This document shows, in pieces, positions 56,845 to 64,000 of a DNA stretch of 64,000 nucleotides. The stretch is from Phellopilus nigrolimitatus (Eukaryota > Basidiomycota > Agaricomycetes > Hymenochaetales > Hymenochaetaceae), in the NCBI GenBank assembly GCA_021029095.1, contig JAJOHG010000040.1:186001-250000 (forward strand). The letters are read 5' to 3'. Under the pieces are notes generated by a model. That model searched no databases and had not been told where the DNA came from. It was given only the letters and a program-made list of their open reading frames with translations. The position numbers and the translations under genes are program-made. Position 1 is the first letter of the stretch, and the number at the start of each line of letters is the position of its first letter.

Positions 56845-57890
56845 GTTTCATTTGTTGCAATGTCGAGTGTCAAATGCTCGGGTGTCTTATATGCCGCATA
56901 AAGGTCGTGCCCAAAGATTCGACACAGCTCAAGAGAGGCCATTTCTTATTCCGCTTGATTCCATCCCTCTGACATAACCTCCGGTCTCTCAGCATGAAAC
57001 ATTTGAAGTTTATACTTTGCGAGAACCAACCAATTGTGCGGCCAAGTATGTGAGAACATATTTTGAAAAGCTTTGCCACTACTTTTATAGTCGACCTCGA
57101 ACTTCAATCGCACTATCAGCCAAATTTGAACGGGTTGGACTACTGTGCATCGGCATCCTGATCGTTCAAGACGGCGAGGGTGCTCCTAAATGTCCTTGCG
57201 CACGCTTGCCCGTCCCTGCCATCGAAAGAGCTGTCGTTATTAGGGGCTCAGCTACTGGGCCCGGCGCTCTGAAAAGAGATTCACTGGACAAGTCGGTGCC
57301 TTACTTAAAGTCAACGTTGGTTCGGAAAGAAAAGGAAGGAACGATTCCGTATTCCCTTCAACGTTGTACTACCACTGGCCTGGCTAGTCTACGCCCTGCA
57401 CGTAAAGTTTGGATCTCTTTCTCTTCCAGCCAGCCATTCGCGCTCTAGTCGATGATTTTACATAGGGGTGAAGTATTTCAACATGATCGCCGATCGTACT
57501 CCGTGATCATTAGCACAGCCACAAAGCCACACAAAGAAATATTGCCATCGCTTTCTTCATTGCTATTAACTGAACCCATGTTGTATTGTAACCAACAGAC
57601 CGCCATAATGAAATGCCCATTTACTATGTTTGAATTAAAGAAGAAGAGCCTTCCACCGCGGTAGGACCTTGTGAAAGCAAGGCCCTGTTCATTCAAGATT
57701 ATAGACTCAATTGTATTCTCGCGTCGGAAAAGTTACATGAGTTAAATTTCAGTTTTTTATTTTTTATTTTTATTTATTTTTATTTTTATTTTATTTTTCC
57801 TTTAATGGGGAGAGTTGGACGACACTACATCGAGCACAAGATACAAGGAGTTAGTTGGTAATGATGTATCAGGAGCCGTATATGGATTCG
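56845..57890. other. Unassigned region with low-complexity T-rich tract
   Basis: No gene recognised. At about 57752-57800 a run of T with interspersed A (TTTATTTTTATTTTT-type) forms a low-complexity tract downstream of the EEP-family gene. A 143-codon plus-strand frame at 57017-57448 lacks motifs and a convincing start. Confidence 0.4.
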
Positions 57891-58974
57891 CTATGGGCCA
57901 CCCTTGAAGAGTTTGAATTCGAACTCGACCCACAGTCCACAGTGATCGCTCCAGAATGTTTTATTAGTCTGTTCGGGTGATTAGATCCCATCATTAGCTT
58001 CCAAAGCGAGGACGATTGAACACTGAAAGACTTACTTTACCACATTTCACAACTTCAGCCCGCGCAGCCCTAAGGTTCAGCGACGCCGCACGATCGCGCC
58101 GACCAGGTGGCAGAGCCTCCTTCTTCTGGACACCCCACGTATGTCCATTGTTTTTCCTGTCCTGCCCGTGCAGCGTCGCCCATCCGTCCTCCAGACCCAG
58201 ACTCTGTGATAGCCGCTCGTCTTCAGGAGAAACCGCGTGGAAGTCGCCCATAACGATCCCCGCGCCCACTACTTGAAGGTGTTCCATGACGATTTCGAGC
58301 CGACGCCGACGCCACGACGGTTTGACCTTCTGTGAGTCGAGATGCACGTTTGCGATGCGCACACGCTGCAGTGCCTTCCCGTCCGCAGTCTCTGCTGCGT
58401 CGCGCAGAAGGAGGTCGCACACAAGCGCAACGCGGTCCTTATGGCTCGGTAGCGAGATCATGTAAAGTGCGGCGGGAACAAACAGCGGTGAGGAACGATG
58501 CACGAGCGTGAGCATGCCAGATTGCGCCACGCTCCCGTTATTACGGCCGTTTTGCCCACCCACGTCTGAGACTAGGTAGTGCATTTGTACGAGCGGATGT
58601 GCGAGGAGTGCGGGAAGTGCCTTCGGATGTACCTCTTGAAGAAGGAGCACGTCCGGGTAGCATATATCACCGCGCCCGTACGCTATGCTCGCATGGGCCT
58701 CGAGAGATAAGAGCAGCGCGGATAGTCGATCATCAGGGTTTTTAGAGAAAGCGTCGACGTTCCAGGTGAGTATCTTCAGTTTTGCGGAGCTTGTATTAGG
58801 GCTGGTGTGCTCGCTGGAGATTGGCGGCGGCGGCGGCGGCATCGGGTGCATGTTCCATGACAGCGACTCTTCAGAATATTCGTAGAAGGTCAGGAATTGC
58901 GGGGAAGAGTTACATGGCGGGAGCGGCACCGAGTGCACGTAGCCCAAGCACTTTGTGTATAGTGCAGAAAACAT
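57891..58974 (-). CDS. Endonuclease/exonuclease/phosphatase-fold protein (TDP2-like), 338 aa
   Basis: Two exons (58974-58036, 57968-57891). The first carries the EEP motifs LTWNVDAF, LLQEVH, ANVHLDS and MGDFHAVSPED, plus GHTWG. The last motif, WSDH, is encoded by the short second exon after a 67-nt intron, and is lost if the gene is read as a single exon. This order fits the Mg2+-dependent phosphodiesterase fold, closest in layout to fungal tyrosyl-DNA phosphodiesterase 2-like proteins that clean protein-blocked 5' DNA ends. The usual GDFN reads GDFH here, so the residue that normally orients the phosphate is changed. An internal Met before the polyproline run is an alternative start. It lies convergent to the first C2H2 gene. 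Confidence 0.78.
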
Positions 58975-59977
58975 TTGCAGATAGAGGACAGACTGCGCTC
59001 ACGCAGCCTTTTATAACGGACATTTGGTTCCCAAAACGCAAAGCTATGCAAAGTTGCATTAAAGTCAAAACGGCAAACTCAATCAGCCCGGGTGCAAAAT
59101 CATACAACACTAGGCATCTCTGTTGCACGCCGGGAGAATTGCTAGCTCCGAGTGAGTCTTGCTCCTTAGCGCGACTTTGCCAAAAGTCGGAAGAATAAAA
59201 ACAATGGGGTATAGCAAACTGCGCCAAATTTCTGGTGTACCAAAAAAGTAAGTCAGTAAAAGCTTGCACCCCAGAACCAGTAAATAAGTACAAACGGGAT
59301 AAGGAGATAAGCAAAAGAGTGCATGAGTTGCATGACACTTCCATACTACTCGGCTCGACACGTCGCTCTGTGAGCCGCCGTTCGGCTCGCCTCCACGGTG
59401 CGAGAAAAGCGTGAAGTTAATGGCGATAGATTTGAAACTTCATATCTCGCCTTGCAGACTATGAAAAAAATACATCTTGAGAAGTCATCAAGTGATTCGT
59501 CCGTGATTCAGATGAGCCGCTCCGACAGGAGACGCCGAAGCTGACACGGAGTAACGTCTTACGTCACGTGTGACAGACGTGTTGTGTTACATATGTTCTA
59601 CCGGGGTTCTGTTACGTAATATAGTCCGATGTCCGTGCTACTTGCGCATTTAGCGAATGTTTCGATCGTGAACTCATACAACTGCAGAACACGCATTATC
59701 CGACGTTCACGATCGGGCCTTCGACTTGTTCGCGGAGCGCGGAAACGTGATGCAGTTGAGCAGTTTCGGCAAGCTTCGAGATTTGCTCATGACGAAAGGG
59801 ATTGGTTTATTTAAACGAAGCGATAAACATGAAGCTACAATCTCCGCGAAGGAGCACGGGAAGCTAAAGTAAAAAAGAATTTTGTAGTACACAGTATTCT
59901 CGTTCTGATAATTGCATATTCTTTTATTCTTCGAATCGCGCCTTCCTGGCCTGGCCTCGCTCAAGCCGTCGAATACA
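58975..59977. other. Spacer between EEP-family gene and aldo-keto reductase
   Basis: 5' flank of the EEP-family gene and 3' flank of the AKR gene. Only motif-less short frames are present. A repeated CGTGTGACAGACGTG-like word near 59565 has weak dyad symmetry. Confidence 0.4.
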
Positions 59978-61473
59978 TCACGGCGCATCGACAGGATTCC
60001 AGCTAGTCGCGCCTGCAGCGCCTTTGTCGAGCGCGTCGAGCCGCGCGACGTCCGCCTCGGAGAGTGCAAAGTCGAAGACGCCGGCGTTCGTTACGACGCG
60101 CTCCGGTCGTGCGGACTTCGGGAGGGGGACAAAGCTGTGCGTGTGCGTAGGGATAATGCGGAGGACATGAGCGGGGGCGCGAGCGTGAGGATTGGACAGA
60201 CGTACCCTCGCTGTAGTGACCATCGAACGAGGACCTGCGCGGGCGTTTTGTTTACCTGTAAAACATATAAGAGACAATTTCAGCAGGTATCCACTGGAAG
60301 ATACAGTAACGTGAAAGAGTCGTGTACGCACTGTCTTCGAAATTTCTTGCAGGACGGGATGGCTGAAGTCACCCCGCACGAGTGGGCAGTATGCTTGGAG
60401 TACGATTTTGTTCGCGTTGCAGTACGCGACGATGTCCTTTTGCTGGCAGAAGGGGTGCAGCTAGTTCATTGATGGATTGGTATCCAGTATCAGCACCACA
60501 GACTATGACCTTCATGTATACATATCTCACAAACCTCGATCTGGTTCACCGCTGGCGCCTCGAAACCCGCTTCGCGAAGCTCCTCGAGATGCTTGACACC
60601 ACTAAACAGCGGTAGAAACGGAGGCAAGATCGAATAGAAGTTCGTCAGTAAAACAAACGAATATGCGGAGAAGAGTTCTTTACTAGTTCGACACGCCGAT
60701 GGTTCTTATCTTGCCTGCGTCGCGCTTCTCGACCAGGGCGCGGTACGTCGCGAGCCGCTTCTCTTTACCGGAGAGAGGGCTGTGGATGAGGTAGAGATCG
60801 ATGTACGCTATGTGGAGTGCATAAGTAGTTCCAGCGAAGATGAAGATGTAACGAAGATCAGAGAAGCGACGCGAATGGGAAGTAGGAATGGCTACGCACA
60901 AGAGCCAAGCTTAGACAAGGACTTTTCGACGATGTCCAGGGTCGAGTCGTAGCCGTGCAGGTTGTGGTATATTTTCGTGGCTTTAGGTGTAGATAGACAG
61001 CAGAAGATAGATACCAAAAAGATGTTCGAAATTAATATGTTCAAGTCCTGGATCAACGTTCAGGGAGTCTGCACTCACTGACAAAGACCTCGTCCCGCGG
61101 GACTCCGCTCTCGTGGATTGCGCGGCCGACCTCGGCTTCATTCCTGTACATCTGCGCCGTGTCGATGTGTCTTCAAGCCAAAGCCAGTCGCATTCGTGTC
61201 GCAGCGCGAGTTCCGAGTCACAATGTGCACCACCCGCACGTCATCGGGCATCCCGCAGAAACGCGCATGCACAGAAGAGATGATATACGTGTTAGCCTAG
61301 GCACACAACACGGCAGCGAAGGAGAAGTGTATGTACCTGTACCCGTGCTTGAGCGCGGCCTCGCATGCGGGGAAGCATAGGTCGTTTTCGTACACGCCGA
61401 GCGCGAGGACGGGCATCTCGTATCCGGAACTCAGCTTGACCGTCGATTGGAGTGTGAGTTGCGAGGCAGCCAT
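59978..61473 (-). CDS. Aldo-keto reductase
   Basis: About 290 residues in eight exons, start ATG 61473 ([14 protein letters not shown]), stop 59978. Landmarks: LALGVYEN, then [18 protein letters not shown] across the first intron, giving the catalytic Asp and Tyr. TKIYHN gives the Lys and DLYLIHSP the His, which completes the Asp-Tyr-Lys-His tetrad. [67 protein letters not shown] and [10 protein letters not shown] complete the NAD(P)H-binding barrel. The cytosolic enzyme reduces aldehydes or ketones with NADPH; substrate cannot be inferred. All splice junctions I checked keep frame. It is flanked by the arms of the inverted duplication. Confidence 0.87.
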
Positions 61474-62017
61474 AGTGATGTACTTCCTGCTTGGATTCGA
61501 GATACAGGTCTGAGACAGGGTGCGGGAGCTCGAGCTGAACTTATGGGATGCGGTGTTTCGAGGATGCGGGACGGAGATCATCGAGTATTAAAGGCGATAA
61601 GTCCGAGGATGGCGCCATACTGCCGTGCGAGTCGGCACGGAAAGCTGGTTCGGAGTGACGTCAATGCCGAAGTTAGTGTAAATTGCCTAGGCGGAATCAA
61701 AAAATGATTATGCACAGATAGGAAAGGCAGCAAACAGTATGCAATGCGCAGTTCAGACTAAAAAGCAAAGAACAGAACAAATGATGCTGTATCCTTTGCA
61801 CAAGCTCTTACATAGTGCAATAGTGGGTAAATAGAAGGAACATCTTGCTGAAGCCGAGTAGCAATCCATGAAATAAATTTAAAAAATAGAATAGGTTCAA
61901 TTCATATCGGCTATAGGACAGGCGGAAGGAATAGTCCGCGCATACGTGGATACTGAGGTAGCTTTTCGAGAAATTCAAGGATGCATAAAATACAACACTT
62001 TGATCTGGTTAAACAGT
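61474..62017. other. Upstream region of AKR gene, no other gene recognised
   Basis: Presumed promoter and 5' UTR of the AKR gene, then AT-rich DNA up to the DUF6533 fragment. Confidence 0.4.
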
Positions 62018-62595
62018 TTAGATAAATTCCATAGCAGGTAAAGTAGTGACTCTGAAGCTCGTGCCTCCATTGACCCCTATTTCTCCCGCCTCCTTCAAAT
62101 GAAATAGCAACCAGCAGCCTATTATGCAAGGCAAAGCAGGCGTTGCAAAAACATAAGCATACACGATTGAAATATTTGCGCCTTCGACCTGCTCAGTTGC
62201 AATGTTGAAGGCACTGTAAGCCCTCACGCTATCAAGAAATTGATCAGTTTGAGGAGTTTTCAGATATGAAAAATTGGAAGCAGCATATGGGCTTACATTA
62301 AGAAATACAAGACTTGGTCTTGGATTACCACATTTACGAGGCCGAAGCCCTTAAATCCAGCGGGTTTCCAGAAGTCTGCGGCTGCATGGAGCGCAAAAGC
62401 AAGTAGAATGACTTCGAAAAACAGTGGCATCGCCCTACTCAGACTTGAATTGTTCTGCCGAGACGCACCAAACAAGTGAAGGGAGCACCCACCAATATAG
62501 GCTGTACAGGCCTGGGGGATACTTTTTCTCTACGCCGCAGACTGTAAAACCGGGTGCAAGAATTCCGACTGCAACTGAAAGCCGACGTGTTTAAG
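62018..62595 (-). pseudogene. 3' fragment of a DUF6533-family gene
   Basis: Minus-strand exons read VGILAPGFTVCGVEKKYPP, then AMPLFFEVILLAF with KGFGLVNVVIQDQVLYF, and finally LLFHLKEAGEIGVNGGTSF ending AMEFI, stop 62018. These are the second half of a DUF6533 protein. The first half is missing: homology stops at the edge of the inverted-duplication arm (62596). The final exon closely matches the end of the decayed copy at 1234. It is therefore a truncated copy, probably cut by the rearrangement that placed the arm. Confidence 0.7.
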
Positions 62596-64000
62596 TCTAC
62601 TAGCTATAGACGTTCGGAGATTTAGTACAAAGAATTCTGGGATACAGTCCACTATTCGCGGAAAAGAACAGGCTCACACTTAAGTAAACACGCTGAGACT
62701 AAATCAATAAGAAAGCAGAAATCGAGGTAACAAAAAGAGAAAGATGATAAATGGAAAAGGGAAAAGGGAATTGAAAAACGCGAGGATGTTAGGTAAGCAA
62801 ACACACAGACAACATAAATCGGAAAATAAAACAGAGACCAAGGCCGACGAAACACGTCAAGGTTATATGTACACCGGACGCGAAGGCGAAGAAAGTAACC
62901 GTACAAATCGTGGCAACGAAGGGTAAGGAATCCAGTAAAGGGATAGAAAGCTGGAAAGATGTTGAAGTCAATGATGATGAACATGAGATGCGAGACGGTT
63001 ACGGGGATCCTACGCGAGGCTTTGCTTCATTGTGTCCCTTCCTAGGTATTTGACGGTAACTTCTTGTCACGATGCTTGTCCGCGCAATGCCGTCGCATCG
63101 CGTCAAAGCGACTGTATGTCAAGTCGCAATATGGGCAATTCGCCCTTGCACTCGCCCCACCATCAGGCCCGAAGTGACATCCGGCTCTGTGCCTACGAAG
63201 CTCATTGATGTTCTTACATGAAGAGCTGCACCCGGGGTAATCGCAGTAGAGTCGCGGAGCTTCCGGCTCATCAGACGGGCTCGCTGCAGCCTGACGAGCA
63301 ATTCCCGCTCCCTCATTGATCCTCGATAGCTCCGTCTCGCTCGCAGGAGCATGTGCTGGGGCTCCCCGGCTCGAACCCTCAATGAAATCAGGTATTTTAA
63401 GCACCTGGGCGTCGCTCCTTGGTGCTGGAAACGTCGGAGCAATAGGGAGGGCGAAGGGGATGAGACCATATACCGGGCGCGAAGGGTTAGGAGCCCTTCG
63501 CTCGGTCATCCTGAACGCATCTTCGTCCGGACTCGCTGCAGTCTGACGAGCTGCCTTCGCCGTCTTCTTATCTTTCGATGACTTAGCAGCCTTGCTCGCC
63601 CGAGCGGCCTTCGTTTTTTTATCCGTCCTGGACGGCCCCGCCTCGCTTGAACGTGAAACGTTCGCTGCCGGGGCTCCGCTGCTCGAGCCTTGAACAAATT
63701 CGGGCACATTATACCCGGATGCCGGGAAAGCTAGAGCGGTAGGCGCCAAAGAAAGAGTGTATGAAGGGTCTGCCGTCGACATGCCGTTGCCGTGTTCTAG
63801 CTGCGAGCGATCCCCGTCTCCCCACGGAAACCTGGAGAATATTTCGATCGCCGGAGGCGCGTCGTAGCTTGGAAGTCCAGGAAACTCCACAGCTGTTGCA
63901 GTATTGACAGAGGTGGAGGCAGCCGGAGGTCGACCGTCGGCGATGGGGCCACCGAGCAGAGCCTGAGGGTGGCCTGTCCGAGGGCTATACGGAGGCGTCG
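62596..64000 (-). repeat. Right arm of large inverted duplication (runs off window)
   Basis: Reverse complement of 55129-56844 with few substitutions and one missing coding module. The shared 3' non-coding segment is nearly identical, including the AT-rich stretch and the CTAGTAGA end. Nothing in the window shows where the duplication ends. Confidence 0.85.
63042..64000 (-). CDS. C2H2-type zinc-finger protein, inverted partial copy
   Basis: Stop at 63042. The frame is open to the window edge, so the 5' exons lie outside. It keeps the PEFVQGSSSGA module, the Lys/Ala-rich RTDKKTKAARASKAAK stretch, one IPDFIEGSSRGA module and both C-terminal zinc fingers. The second finger reads CPYCDLTYSRFDAM instead of CPYCPKTYSRFDAM, with all metal ligands kept. 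Relative to the copy at 54529 it lacks one about 100-residue module. No stop or frameshift is seen in the visible part, so both copies could be expressed. Confidence 0.75.
   Translation of the reverse strand, partial: TPPYSPRTGHPQALLGGPIADGRPPAASTSVNTATAVEFPGLPSYDAPPAIEIFSRFPWGDGDRSQLEHGNGMSTADPSYTLSLAPTALAFPASGYNVPEFVQGSSSGAPAANVSRSSEAGPSRTDKKTKAARASKAAKSSKDKKTAKAARQTAASPDEDAFRMTERRAPNPSRPVYGLIPFALPIAPTFPAPRSDAQVLKIPDFIEGSSRGAPAHAPASETELSRINEGAGIARQAAASPSDEPEAPRLYCDYPGCSSSCKNINELRRHRAGCHFGPDGGASARANCPYCDLTYSRFDAMRRHCADKHRDKKLPSNT

Noticed and set aside
56455..56901. 148-codon frame after the C2H2 gene, repeated in the inverted arm
   Set aside because: Conserved between arms only because the DNA is duplicated; it lies in the 3' non-coding region with T-rich hydrophobic translation.
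57017..57448. 143-codon plus-strand frame
   Set aside because: No convincing start or family motif, and it lies in an intergenic region next to a low-complexity tract.
1..64000. CRISPR arrays, bacterial operons or ribosome-binding sites
   Set aside because: Spliceosomal introns throughout and fungal gene families show this is eukaryotic nuclear DNA; no spaced short direct repeats of CRISPR type were seen.

Overview
The window looks like nuclear DNA of a basidiomycete fungus, most likely a wood-decay agaricomycete such as a polypore. The genes are split by many 47-75 bp GT-AG introns. There are several genes of the Agaricomycete-typical DUF6533 and DUF6534 membrane families, a KDZ-superfamily DNA transposon and a chromodomain Ty3/gypsy retrotransposon. 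The organism was inferred from these families only.

Layout. 1-16.3 kb: a CpG-depleted DUF6533 pseudogene (1234-2865), then three tandem minus-strand DUF6533 paralogues in different states of decay (A apparently intact, B frameshifted, C with broken splice sites and lost exons), with a small secreted CFEM gene between A and B. 16.8-18.7 kb: a DHA2-type MFS transporter. 19,651-36,893: a structurally complete 17.2 kb KDZ transposon with about 600 bp terminal inverted repeats and an 8 bp target-site duplication. It carries a 1015-residue transposase and two unrecognised multi-exon passenger genes. A complete 7.5 kb Ty3/gypsy chromovirus (24,357-31,876; 505 bp LTRs with no difference seen; 5 bp target-site duplication) sits inside it. 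39.7-41.6 kb: a GH79 glycosidase. 43.1-50 kb: two tandem DUF6534 genes separated by insertion debris that includes a 546 bp foldback. 50.3-52.3 kb: a cytochrome P450. 54.5-64 kb: a C2H2 zinc-finger gene and a second, partial, inverted copy at the window end. These flank an EEP/TDP2-like phosphodiesterase gene, an aldo-keto reductase and a truncated DUF6533 fragment.

The host genes (CFEM, MFS, GH79, P450, AKR) would fit a secretory/detoxifying wood-decay lifestyle, but nothing in the sequence shows they act as one pathway. The most notable material is the nested transposon: transposase and two passenger genes in one orientation between long inverted repeats, interrupted by a retroelement that shows sequence signs of self-primed reverse transcription, a -1 frameshift at the gag stop and extra reading frames after pol. 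Gene models were spliced by hand from GT-AG sites and reading-frame continuity. For the KDZ transposase, both passenger genes, GH79, MFS, CFEM, EEP and the first C2H2 gene the exon lengths sum to whole codons; the DUF6533/6534 models each keep an unresolved junction.
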